Shown: one piece after another, positions 1 through 7,312 of the stretch
How positions within the stretch are numbered: the stretch's first letter is position 1
Layout of the letters: each line of letters opens with the position of its first letter
The notes under the pieces: model-generated
Told to the model about the DNA's origin: nothing
Database searches by the model: none
The model's input: only the letters and a program-made list of their open reading frames with translations
Made by a program: the position numbers and the translations under genes
Origin: Prevotella sp.
GTDB taxonomy: Bacteria; Bacteroidota; Bacteroidia; Bacteroidales; Bacteroidaceae
Assembly: GCA_017469955.1 (NCBI GenBank)
Contig: JAFUFJ010000012.1
Location: 1-64,000, forward strand
DNA length: 64,000 nt
Direction of reading: 5' to 3'

Positions 1-229
1 CGGAGTCGGAAGGGTCGGCCACCTCACCGACACACTCAATGCCTGGCACGATGGGGGTATTGATATAGTCGTTGTCGGCCTCGAACATTCTCAGCAGGGC
101 TTCCGAATGGTTAAGCCCGGCGGCGTGTACCTTCACCAGCACCCATCCGGGCTTTACTTGCGGCACGGGAATCTCGCTGACCTTCAGGTCTTCTGCCTTG
201 CAGCATTTTTCTAATACTATTGCTTTCAT
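1..229 (-). CDS. zinc-type alcohol dehydrogenase / quinone oxidoreductase, N-terminal part
   Basis: Only the first 76 residues are in the window; the gene runs off the left edge. The protein starts MKAIVLEKCCKAEDL and continues with 'VPQVKPGWVLVKVHAAGLNHSEAL' split over two stretches, then a 'PIVPGIECVGEV' segment. This is the GroES-like N-terminal domain of medium-chain dehydrogenases/reductases (pattern: V-K-V-x-A-x-G-x-N, then P-x-x-P-G-x-E-x-x-G-x-V). Asn replaces the Cys that usually binds catalytic zinc in the 'GxN' position, as in quinone-oxidoreductase-like members, so a zinc-free NADPH reductase is possible. It begins 4 bp after the stop of the flavin-ferredoxin gene and is probably the last or a late gene of the ACGX operon. 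Substrate unknown. Confidence 0.75.
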   Translation of the reverse strand, partial: MKAIVLEKCCKAEDLKVSEIPVPQVKPGWVLVKVHAAGLNHSEALLRMFEADNDYINTPIVPGIECVGEVADPSDS

Positions 230-233
230 ACGC

Positions 234-848
234 TTAGTCTAATTTGATGATGGCATCCGCCGGACAATTCTCAAAGCAGTTACCGCAATGAAGACAATGC
301 TCCGGCTGGATGTGATAGGGGTCGCCCTCCTCAATACAACCTTGCGGGCAATTAGCTTGGCAGGTGCCACAGCCGATGCATTGTTCGGTAATCTCGAAGC
401 CTTTGCGTTCAGGCTCTGCATCGCCCATCGTGAAGTAGGCACGGTCGATGGGTCGTACACCAAGGTTGAAGTATTCTATCTGGGCATCGCGGATGACGAA
501 GATGATTCCGATACTGCGAGTATCACCAGGATAGACATTTACCAGATAAGGCTGTTCCTCGAAGATGACGTCCTTCCAGTGTTCCTGTTCGTCCTCTGGC
601 ACAGGCTTTGCCACAGCCGACAGGCGAATCATCTCCTTGAACTTTGTCAGCGCATGAATCTGTACATGCCCGTCGTCCATCAGTTGTTGGCAGAAGTTCT
701 TTCCGCGAGCCGTATAGAAGTATATGGCATCCGGCTCGTAGTGAACAGCACTGATACTGCGTACCTGCGGATGTCCGTGCTTATCAACGGTGGCGAATGT
801 CAGAATGCCAACATAACCGAGTTTCTTGATACAGGTTTCTGCGTCCAT
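234..848 (-). CDS. FMN-binding split-barrel protein fused to a 2x[4Fe-4S] ferredoxin domain
   Basis: A 204-residue protein. Residues about 1-140 resemble the pyridoxamine 5'-phosphate oxidase-like flavin split barrel, with the typical 'GYVGILTFATVDKHGHPQ' start and 'IYFYTARGKNFCQQL' strand. Residues about 150-204 form a bacterial-type ferredoxin domain with two cysteine clusters, CIGCGTCQANCP and CLHCGNCFENCP, each fit for a [4Fe-4S] cluster. The fusion suggests electron transfer between iron-sulfur clusters and a flavin. It lies 88 bp downstream of the radical SAM gene and 4 bp before the dehydrogenase. A role as electron donor or redox partner for radical SAM maturation is inference from position; nothing in the sequence proves it. 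Confidence 0.85.
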   Translation of the reverse strand: MDAETCIKKLGYVGILTFATVDKHGHPQVRSISAVHYEPDAIYFYTARGKNFCQQLMDDGHVQIHALTKFKEMIRLSAVAKPVPEDEQEHWKDVIFEEQPYLVNVYPGDTRSIGIIFVIRDAQIEYFNLGVRPIDRAYFTMGDAEPERKGFEITEQCIGCGTCQANCPQGCIEEGDPYHIQPEHCLHCGNCFENCPADAIIKLD

Positions 849-936
849 AATTATTCACTTTTCACTTCCTTCCAGCACTGACTTTGTCGATACTGACTCT
901 GCGCTCGGCATAGCCCAAGCAAGCTTGGCTCTGCTC

Positions 937-1962
937 TCACTTGTGCCAGCATTGCGGGTCTGGGGCATAGAAATTCTTGGTATATCCGTAGGCGACGGCT
1001 GGACAGCCGCGACAGAAGCGGAGCAGTTCGCACTGGCGGCATTTCTCGAAGCATTCGTGCTGGCGATATGCGTCCATCTTCGGACCGTAGAAGACATCGT
1101 ATAGTTCCTCTTCGACCGTACCCACAGAACTCTCAAAACGACGACAGGCCATCAGACGCCCTTCGGCAGAAATGGTGAAGTGACAGTTACCACAGTTGCA
1201 GCCGTCGTAGATGGTGTCCTCGTCGAGTCCCTCGGGAATCTTGAAGAGTCCCTTCTCGTAGAGGAAGAGCGTCCAGAGGTGATCCTTCAGGTTGAAGGTG
1301 GTGTCAGAGTCCTTGTACTTCTCAAACTTCGCCCAACACTTTTCAAGGAAATCACGGTAACGTTTAGGCTCCACATGCCATGTTTCTTGATGTGCTCGGT
1401 CTTCGCTCGTCGGACAATAGCGACCGAAAGCAAAAATGTCGGCCTTGTGCTCCACGATGACATCAATCAACTGCGGTATCTCGTCGATATTCGCTGCCGA
1501 GATGGTTGACATGATGGCACAGTGCATCCCGCTCCTGCGAATGGTCTCGATGGCACGTAGCGTGGCATCGAAGGAGCCGGGCTTGCGGAACTTGTCGTGC
1601 GTCTCGCGCAGTCCGTCGAGGGAGAGTTGATACTTTCGGCATCCCAACGACTTCATCCGCTGGCACACCTCGTCCGTCAAATGGAACGGATTGCCCATCA
1701 CGGTGAAGGGGATGCCGTGGGAGTGAACCAGTTCCAGAAAGTCCCAGAAGCGCGAATGCAGAATGGGGTCGCCACCCGTGATGTAAAGATAAGGTGTGCG
1801 CTGCATCCGCTCCGCCATGTGCTCCACGTTTGCAAGCACTGCCACCAGTCTCTCCCATGACATCTCAGTGAGTTTCGGATGCCCCTCCGAAAAGATGTAA
1901 CAGTGCTTGCAACGCTGGTCGCACTCGTCAGTTATGTGCCACTGGAATGCAAAGTAGTCCAT
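937..1962 (-). CDS. radical SAM/SPASM peptide-modifying enzyme, ACGX system
   Basis: A 341-residue radical SAM enzyme. The CxxxCxxC motif for the SAM-binding [4Fe-4S] cluster is C14-C18-C21 (CDQRCKHCYI), followed by a TGGDP segment of the SAM pocket. The C-terminal third is cysteine rich (CNCGNCHF, MACRRF, CFEKCRQCELLRFCRGCP, DPQC), as in SPASM domains that bind auxiliary clusters in peptide-maturing enzymes. The gene starts 14 bp after the stop of an ACGX-repeat peptide gene. That pairing matches the predicted 'radical SAM/SPASM, ACGX system' family. The modification is not known to me; thioether or other Cys/Ala cross-links are only possible. The 88-bp gap to the next gene holds a short hairpin (CCAAGC-AA-GCTTGG, 915-928). 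Confidence 0.9.
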   Translation of the reverse strand: MDYFAFQWHITDECDQRCKHCYIFSEGHPKLTEMSWERLVAVLANVEHMAERMQRTPYLYITGGDPILHSRFWDFLELVHSHGIPFTVMGNPFHLTDEVCQRMKSLGCRKYQLSLDGLRETHDKFRKPGSFDATLRAIETIRRSGMHCAIMSTISAANIDEIPQLIDVIVEHKADIFAFGRYCPTSEDRAHQETWHVEPKRYRDFLEKCWAKFEKYKDSDTTFNLKDHLWTLFLYEKGLFKIPEGLDEDTIYDGCNCGNCHFTISAEGRLMACRRFESSVGTVEEELYDVFYGPKMDAYRQHECFEKCRQCELLRFCRGCPAVAYGYTKNFYAPDPQCWHK

Positions 1963-1976
1963 TGGGATGCGTGTGA

Positions 1977-2222
1977 TTACTTGTCACCTGCTCCACAAGC
2001 AGAACCGCAAGCAGCGGGTTTCTCTTCTTTGTCACCTGCACCGCATGCTGTACCGCAAGCAGCAGGTTTTTCCTCTGCTGGTTTGTCACCAGCACCACAT
2101 GCTGTACCGCAAGCTGCAGGTTTGTCAGCTGCACCACAGGCTGCACCACAAGCAGCAGGAGTTTCAGCCATTTTCAAGATGCCCTGTGCGCTGTGAGAAA
2201 AATTGAAATCACTTCTTTTCAT
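1977..2222 (-). CDS. ACGX-repeat precursor peptide
   Basis: An 81-residue peptide. A leader of about 20 residues (MKRSDFNFSHSAQGILKMAE) is followed by four repeats of the form PAACGxACGAxDK separated by Lys/Glu-rich spacers. In all there are eight ACGX tetrapeptides and eight cysteines, one per motif. There is no lipobox or clear signal peptide. The composition and the adjacent SPASM enzyme identify it as the ribosomal peptide substrate of the ACGX system. An alternative start at MAETPAACG would delete most of the leader; I prefer the first ATG because it leaves about 50 nt after the promoter at 2279-2309. The repeats may be cut at the charged spacers into several short products, which is inference. 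Confidence 0.88.
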   Translation of the reverse strand: MKRSDFNFSHSAQGILKMAETPAACGAACGAADKPAACGTACGAGDKPAEEKPAACGTACGAGDKEEKPAACGSACGAGDK

Positions 2223-2278
2223 ACGACTAATTGTTATTAAAATGAAACATAATGGTCACTATTTGTTCGTAACCGCCG

Positions 2279-2309
2279 CAAAGTTACTACTTTTTATTAG
2301 ATTGACAAA
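2279..2309 (-). promoter_or_regulatory. promoter of the ACGX operon
   Basis: On the minus strand TTTG (2309-2306) is followed after 19 bases by TAACTTTG (2286-2279). This is an exact match to the Bacteroidetes primary sigma factor consensus. Transcription should begin about 5-7 bases further on, leaving a leader of roughly 50 nt before the ACGX peptide ATG. Confidence 0.75.
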
Positions 2310-2931
2310 GAACGGACACCTATGTTAGTTAGTTTCAATAGGAAACCTTTGTTGATAATCAACAATTTGCAAAATGAAGTTTTCAAATTATTAACGATTG
2401 AGAAATAATATAGGTTCATCTATTCCCATAATTACCCATAACCGTCATTGATGTTGCAAATTCGACCTTGGAAAATTGAATTCCATCACCTCATGAAAAA
2501 CGATTATGATTTCATTTCCCTATCTTTTGAACAAAATCGCTACAAGGATTACGGGGCAGCGGATTTTCGTGCCATCTGCCATGCTTCAGAAAGAAAATGT
2601 AGCATTGGCAAGAAAACTGAAAGAAAAAAGCGGTATGGATGTCTGCAGAACGGCAAGAGAAAAGGACTTGCCACCGACATGTTCGGCAGGATTTGCGGGT
2701 TGTACATCTATGATGTATGGAGCAGATTCCATAGATGTATGCCCTGTACATCATAGATGTACGAGCCGTACCACAGCCATGTATGCAACCGGCATGCCCC
2801 CCGTTGAGAGATGAAGAGAAACCTTTTGCCAGATTTTACAAGATGCTTCCGCCGGCTTTTGACGTCGGCTATCCGCTCCAAAGACTGCGACGTTTTTCTA
2901 AGTAGAGGCGTTTTCCTGACTTCTCTTAGCT
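2310..2931. other. intergenic region without a supported gene
   Basis: Two overlapping open frames on the plus strand (from 2448 and 2506) have no recognisable protein features and cross the palindromic repeat at 2657-2763, so I do not call them genes. Apart from that repeat and the operon promoter at its edge I see nothing. Confidence 0.5.
2657..2763. repeat. probable 107-bp lattice element with TACAT-type units
   Basis: Read in 22-bp steps from 2657, the last three units (2701, 2723, 2745) share the pattern nnTACATCTATGATGTA or its complement. 2702-2717 and 2747-2762 are a perfect 16-bp inverted repeat 44 bp apart (start to start of units), and 2746-2762 is itself GTACATC-ATA-GATGTAC. The first unit starts GAGAAAAGG as in other copies, and the 2723 unit starts CAGATTCC like the fourth unit of the 22731 copy. 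Units 1-2 are degenerate, so the left boundary is less certain than in the other copies. Confidence 0.55.
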
Positions 2932-3807
2932 TCAGAAGGGAAGTTCCATACAGGGAAGTTCTTCATGAGCGAAGCCATTTGACTCGAAAGATTCGGCAAG
3001 GCCGATCTCTTTCAACTTGGACCGATAGGTACTTCGGATGGCTTCGTCTTCTATTTCGAAACGACGCCTACGGCTAATTTCTGCAAACTCTCTTTCCCTT
3101 TCTATACCGAGATATCGCCGACCGATGAGATTTGCGGCGATACCCGTGGTCGAAGATCCTGCGAAGGGGTCGAGTATCCACGCATTTTTATGGGTGCTTG
3201 CAAGAATTATGCGGGTCAAGAGTGCCAGCGGTTTCTGTGTGGGATGCTTGCCGCACGACTTCTCCCATGTCGCGATGGCTGGCATTCGCCACACGTCAGT
3301 CATCTGCTTATCTTCGTTCAGGTGCTTCATAAGTGCATAGTTGAAGCAGTGAGGATGCTTTTGAAGTTTTCGTGCCCAGATGATGAATTCTGCCGAATAT
3401 GTGAAATATCTGCAAGAAATATTGGGCGGAGGATTGGTCTTTGCCCACGTCACCACATTGAGGATTTTGAATCCAAGCTTACAAAGGCTGTCTGCAACCG
3501 AGAATATGTTGTGATAGGTACCTGAGACCCAAATAGTGCCATTGTCCTTTAGTTTGTCGCGACATTGTGAGATCCATCGTGTGTTGAACGCTCCTATCTG
3601 ATCGAAAGAAGAAGCCCTGTCCCACTCTCCCTTGTTGACACATACGATTTTTCCAGCCTGAACACTGATGCCATCGTTTGACAAGAAATAGGGAGGATCG
3701 GCAAAAATCATGTCGAACTTGAAGTCGAACTGGGGCAACAGTTCAAAAGTATCGCCGAGAAGCAAATTGAAGTCACGGTCGGCAGAGCAGAAATAAGGTG
3801 CTATCAT
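2932..3807 (-). CDS. DpnA-like DNA adenine methyltransferase
   Basis: A 291-residue N6-adenine/N4-cytosine-type methyltransferase with circularly permuted motif order. The catalytic motif DPPYFLS is near residue 36, and the SAM-binding motif DPFAGSSTTG lies near residue 215, as in beta-class enzymes such as the second methylase DpnA of the DpnII system and HinfI-like enzymes. A target-recognition region lies between them (KHPTQKP precedes the SAM motif). The gene overlaps the end of the endonuclease reading frame by 4 bp and is third in the operon dam-like, endonuclease, dpnA-like. In Streptococcus DpnA methylates GATC, also on single strands; the same role here is inferred from family and context. 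Both key motifs are intact. Confidence 0.88.
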   Translation of the reverse strand: MIAPYFCSADRDFNLLLGDTFELLPQFDFKFDMIFADPPYFLSNDGISVQAGKIVCVNKGEWDRASSFDQIGAFNTRWISQCRDKLKDNGTIWVSGTYHNIFSVADSLCKLGFKILNVVTWAKTNPPPNISCRYFTYSAEFIIWARKLQKHPHCFNYALMKHLNEDKQMTDVWRMPAIATWEKSCGKHPTQKPLALLTRIILASTHKNAWILDPFAGSSTTGIAANLIGRRYLGIEREREFAEISRRRRFEIEDEAIRSTYRSKLKEIGLAESFESNGFAHEELPCMELPF

Positions 3808-4630
3808 GATTCCTCTTTAATTTGTTCTATGAACATGGGAAGACTTGCAAGGTTGAACACGTAAGGAATAGTGTTGTAGGCTTCTTCCAATTTGTTGCGG
3901 GCAGACTGCCAGCCAATGCCGTCTGTAACCCATACAAACTCGAATTCACTGACAGAGTTAATCTTCGGAGCAAGATCGGTATAGGAACGTGCGACTTCAT
4001 TGAGCTTGGACCCTCCGCTACTATAGAAGTTCACTTCTATGAGATATTTTCGCCGTTGAGTCTCAATACAGAAGTCAAAACGTTTCTCATCAGTGCCCAA
4101 TACCGTCAGAGAGGGGAACTCTGACGAGTAGACTTCCTGGCGGAAAGCTATGCCGTTATCATAAAATGTTTTGGCAACACAGGCTTCCATTATACGCCCG
4201 CTACGATTCTTCTGGCATTGGTGTCAAGTCCTGTTTCAATACCAAACACATAGTCAACCAGATTTTTGATACGGCGCGATCGGAATATTTCGGCAAGTCC
4301 CGTGTAACGAAGAAACTCTGTCACCTTGTCGGCTGATGTGAAAAAACTCTGCATCAAGACCACCTTTCCGCCATTGTCTACTACAATATTGCGCCCTTCG
4401 GCCCTGACAGCAATCAGGATGGGCAACACTTCAAACACTTTTGGGTCGCGTTGCCATATCTCCATGACGCCGTTTTCGAGGTTTTCTTTGCCCACCAAAT
4501 AGTTTAGCATGTTCAAACTCATCTCGACTTCAGCCACGTTAACGGAAATCTTATTGAAATCGCAAAAGAAATCAAGCGTCCGGTTGGTTTCTTGAAGTTG
4601 AGACATGAACAAGTTGAAGTCTTTAGTCAT
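3804..4630 (-). pseudogene. DpnII-type restriction endonuclease, split by a one-base frameshift
   Basis: Two adjoining frames together make about 275 residues, close to DpnII/MboI length. The first (4630 to 4190, 146 residues) ends ...GLDTNARR then five unrelated residues and a stop. The second (4190 to 3804, 128 residues) begins at an ATG overlapping that stop. Reading the second frame upstream of its ATG gives KNRSGRI-MEACVA. DpnII-family enzymes carry a GLDTNARKNRSG-like segment here. Adding one A on the minus strand near 4208-4212 (AGAAG to AGAAAG) would restore GLDTNARKNRSGRIMEACVA. The second part holds a plausible PD-(D/E)xK core (FDFC...YLIEVNFY). It is therefore probably a recent loss-of-function lesion, a phase variant, or a sequencing error. 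The gene overlaps the upstream methylase by 8 bp. Confidence 0.8.
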
Positions 4631-5525
4631 AGTTCTTAATAAGCAATTCGGTTAGTTTTCCTCGCTTAGCCGGATTGGCATTGATAGCACGAGATGCGAC
4701 GACTCTGCAGATATTGAAACCGCCATATATGGTTTCAAAGAAGACATCTTCAGGATTCCTTGCCGAGCAGTCGGCATTGCTGAGCATCCAATTCACATTA
4801 GGAAGGGCGTTCAAACGCATACAGAAATCGCGAAGCCTGACTTGCTCTGCATCGTCAAATCCCCCTTTTGCGTAAGCATTGAAACTTGATGTTGCATCGA
4901 GGGGACGATAAGGAGGGTCGAAATAAATGAAATTGAAGCCGTCGTCAATATGGCCCTCGATCTGCTCGAAATCTCCGTCCAGCATCACGATATCTGCCTG
5001 ATTTAGAAGTTTGCTGTCAGCCATTATGGTGTCTGCATTACAAATTGTAGGATGCAACTGTCTTCCAAACGGCACATTAAACGCCCCTTTAGCATTCACA
5101 CGGAACAGCCCATTGAAGCATGTTCGGTTAAGAAATATCAAGTATTTCGCACGTTCAACGTCACTAAGCACATGCTGGTTAAAGACGCTTCGTACCTGTA
5201 GAAAGAATGCTTTCTTTGACACTTCGCCGTTCAATGCAAGATATTGTTTTTCCAACGACGAAAGTTCTTTTATCAGTTGCTCGGGATAGTCCTTAACGAC
5301 TCTATAGATCGTTATCAGAAAAGGGTTGACATCATTGACCACGACACGCCGTATATTTGGAAAATTCCATAGCATATAGAACAGCATGGCACCTCCTCCA
5401 ACGAAAGGTTCCACATAGGTGAACGTCTGTTCAGAAATGTTTCGAGGAAGATGTCGGATGAGCTGTGGCAATAATTGCCCTTTTCCGCCAGCCCATTTCA
5501 AAAAAGGTTTTGCTTCGTTACGCAT
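4623..5525 (-). CDS. dam: Dam/DpnM-like DNA adenine methylase (GATC-type, D12 class)
   Basis: A 300-residue alpha-class N6-adenine methylase. The protein starts MRNEAKPFLKWAGGKGQL, in which FLKWAGGKGQ is the SAM-binding motif found at the extreme N terminus of Dam and DpnM. The catalytic motif DPPY (FIYFDPPYRPL) lies near residue 205. The open frame extends upstream to 5663, but the motif position in the family fixes the start at 5525; the extra 46 residues are unlike the family. It is first in the R-M operon and overlaps the endonuclease by 8 bp. With the nuclease broken, it may act as a solitary GATC methylase. Recognition of GATC is inferred from the DpnII-like neighbours. Confidence 0.9.
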   Translation of the reverse strand: MRNEAKPFLKWAGGKGQLLPQLIRHLPRNISEQTFTYVEPFVGGGAMLFYMLWNFPNIRRVVVNDVNPFLITIYRVVKDYPEQLIKELSSLEKQYLALNGEVSKKAFFLQVRSVFNQHVLSDVERAKYLIFLNRTCFNGLFRVNAKGAFNVPFGRQLHPTICNADTIMADSKLLNQADIVMLDGDFEQIEGHIDDGFNFIYFDPPYRPLDATSSFNAYAKGGFDDAEQVRLRDFCMRLNALPNVNWMLSNADCSARNPEDVFFETIYGGFNICRVVASRAINANPAKRGKLTELLIKNYD

Positions 5526-5633
5526 CTTGTTTCCTTTGATGCGGGCACAAAGAAAGCGTACCTCCTTCGCATTCCATCTCCTAACGAAGGCTGTCCACCA
5601 CAGATGCCTATACAGAGAGATGAAAGGAAGGGG

Positions 5634-5656
5634 TACGCCTATGCAAAATAGGCGTA
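5634..5656 (-). promoter_or_regulatory. stem-loop in the leader of the R-M operon
   Basis: TACGCCTA (5634-5641) and TAGGCGTA (5649-5656) form a perfect 8-bp stem with a 7-nt loop. It lies in the roughly 220-nt transcribed leader between the promoter at 5754-5784 and the dam-like start at 5525. There is no U-run after it, so it is not a standard terminator. It may control the operon, or be a protein-binding operator. Confidence 0.4.
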
Positions 5657-5753
5657 TCCGCATTCCCCGAGACTCCCTGTAACTACAGATTAGTTTGGTG
5701 GACTATTTTCGTTAAAAGTCTCTTCGAATTTAGATACTACTATCTAATTCCCA

Positions 5754-5784
5754 CAAAATTAATGCGCTTCTGATGAGTATCAAC
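5754..5784 (-). promoter_or_regulatory. promoter of the R-M operon
   Basis: On the minus strand GTTG (5784-5781) is followed after 19 bases by TAATTTTG (5761-5754), a good Bacteroidetes promoter. It would give a leader of about 220 nt before the dam-like gene. The region between the DpnD-like gene and this operon holds nothing else I can identify. Confidence 0.55.
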
Positions 5785-5797
5785 AGCGAGTGCAAAG

Positions 5798-6007
5798 TTA
5801 GCGATTTATCTCAAAAGCAGCAAGCACCCGCATTGTTTTTTCATCTTTTACGCTGAATATGGTTGACTTATAGTCTGAAGAATCCAACACAATATCGCCA
5901 TTTCGGTAATATGTCAGCACACGGTTTAAGGCCTCACTTTCATTGCAAGCTTCGGCTTTGACGGTGCGACTTAAAACTTCAGTGACTTCTATGCAGTACT
6001 TCATCAT
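5798..6007 (-). CDS. DpnD/PcfM-like small protein
   Basis: A 69-residue protein (MMKYCIEVTEVLSR...) with the pattern of the DpnD/PcfM family: an initial beta strand YxIxVxExLSRxVxVxA, an EALxxVxxxYxxGDIVLDSxDY core and a hydrophobic tail. DpnD was named from the DpnII restriction locus of Streptococcus, and PcfM from conjugative plasmids. Its biochemical role is not known. It lies just upstream of the R-M promoter on the same strand, about 270 bp from the dam-like start, so it probably has its own promoter. A TACTTTG sequence at 6014-6020 (minus) overlaps the upstream possible starts, so I choose the ATG at 6007. Function beyond association with R-M or mobile loci cannot be stated. Confidence 0.7.
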   Translation of the reverse strand: MMKYCIEVTEVLSRTVKAEACNESEALNRVLTYYRNGDIVLDSSDYKSTIFSVKDEKTMRVLAAFEINR

Positions 6008-6038
6008 AATGGTGCAAAGTAACAAAAAAATAGGAAAA

Positions 6039-6084
6039 GATCCGAGAAAAGATCATAACTTAACAATTTGGATCAAAAAAGATC
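6039..6084. promoter_or_regulatory. cluster of four GATC sites upstream of the DpnD-like gene
   Basis: GATC occurs at 6039, 6051, 6071 and 6081, four sites in 46 bp, where chance predicts about one per 256 bp. GATC is the expected target of the adjacent DpnII-like methylases. The cluster lies directly upstream of the DpnD-like gene, so methylation-dependent control of this promoter region is possible. The rest of 6085-6317 has no gene I can support; it holds one inverted repeat (GCAGAGA 6218-6224, TCTCTGC 6245-6251). Confidence 0.5.
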
Positions 6085-6317
6085 AGATGGAAACTGCCCC
6101 GAAAACACGGTTTTGCCCGTTGGACTGTGCAAGAAAGAGACCCTTATCCGGGAAAGGTGCAAAGAAAAAATCTTCACAAATGGAGTCTTTTTCGTCGAGC
6201 AAACAGATAAAAATGGAGCAGAGACCAGGCATTTCTGCACACGATCTCTGCTGCATGTGGATGAGTGTAAAGTCAGAAAGTCATGAAACGACCATGACTG
6301 ATGCTTCAGAACGACGC

Positions 6318-7271
6318 CTATCGCTTCGGATAGAACGTAGGCTTCGCAACGGTTTGGTGAAGGGTTGGCTCGAGGCGCTGCAATACTTTACCTTCGGCAA
6401 GCACGGCATAGGTCTCGATAGTGACGTCGTCGCCTTTGATTTTCAACAGGCAAACAGAGGCTGGACCGTCAGTGTCGTACCAAGCATTGTTGACCTGAAG
6501 TATCGAAAGACCATAATATTGCTGCACTGACCACTGATGAGTATGCCCTACTAGAAAGGCTGCAAGTCGATAGGGTTGTAGGGTTTCAAGCAGTTGACGG
6601 CGCTGATGGTCGGTCCACCAGTCAAGTGCCCATTCGTCGAACCCATAGTGTTGACAATAGACAACGGGTGTACCGTCGGCACAATAAGTGGCAAGGTCGT
6701 CCCTGAGCCATCCGAAATTACTCTTGCAATAGGTGGAGTCGCCGGCTGCAAGGGTGACCATCACAAAGTGGACTCCTCCGAGATTGAACGAATAGGCACG
6801 GCTGCTTTCGTCGACATTGAGTATCTCGCCTGCGTTCTTCTTTGCAGTAAGCAGCGAGTCAAGATACTGCATGTTCAGCTCATAGCCTGCCTTGTTGAGT
6901 GCCGGTCGTCCATGGTCTGGCTCAATATCGTGGTTGCCATAGAGCGGATAGACGGGATAGTGGATGGTCAGTTCGCCCTCTCCTTGGTGCCAACGCTCCT
7001 TATACAGGGCCTGAGTCTCGGGAGCTGCGTCATTGAAGATGTCGCCTGTTTGCAGAACAGCGTCAAGATGAATGCTGTCGCCGAGGTGGTTGATGGCCAC
7101 GACATGATGGAACTGGTCGGTTTCAGGGGGAAGGTCAAAGTGCAGATCGCTCACGACTGCCACGGTCACTTCGGGCACAGACGGCAGTCCTTCGGCAGGC
7201 TGCGTGGCCTTTTTCGTACAGGATGAAGCCATGAACAGAAGGCAAAGGCCTACAATAGATATATTCTTCAT
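6318..7271 (-). CDS. calcineurin-like metallophosphoesterase lipoprotein
   Basis: A 317-residue lipoprotein. The signal peptide ends in a lipobox MASSC (Cys18), so the enzyme is tethered to a membrane outside the cytoplasm. The metallophosphoesterase motifs are all present in order: SDLHFD (about residue 41), TGDIFND, YGNHDIEP, a YCQHYGF segment and VGHTHQW near residue 243. These supply the two-metal site. The substrate may be a phosphomonoester or phosphodiester. It is the last gene of a four-gene unit that also encodes a nucleoside hydrolase, a glycosidase and an alkaline phosphatase, 41 bp after the nucleoside hydrolase. Release of phosphate from nucleotides or sugar phosphates is inferred from context. 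Confidence 0.85.
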   Translation of the reverse strand: MKNISIVGLCLLFMASSCTKKATQPAEGLPSVPEVTVAVVSDLHFDLPPETDQFHHVVAINHLGDSIHLDAVLQTGDIFNDAAPETQALYKERWHQGEGELTIHYPVYPLYGNHDIEPDHGRPALNKAGYELNMQYLDSLLTAKKNAGEILNVDESSRAYSFNLGGVHFVMVTLAAGDSTYCKSNFGWLRDDLATYCADGTPVVYCQHYGFDEWALDWWTDHQRRQLLETLQPYRLAAFLVGHTHQWSVQQYYGLSILQVNNAWYDTDGPASVCLLKIKGDDVTIETYAVLAEGKVLQRLEPTLHQTVAKPTFYPKR

Positions 7272-7312
7272 GTTTCGATTTTTTGAGGTTTTAAGCGTGT
7301 TGTTGAGGTTAA

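Noticed and set aside
2448-2814. Two overlapping plus-strand frames of about 100 codons
   Set aside because: No protein signature, and they cross the palindromic repeat.
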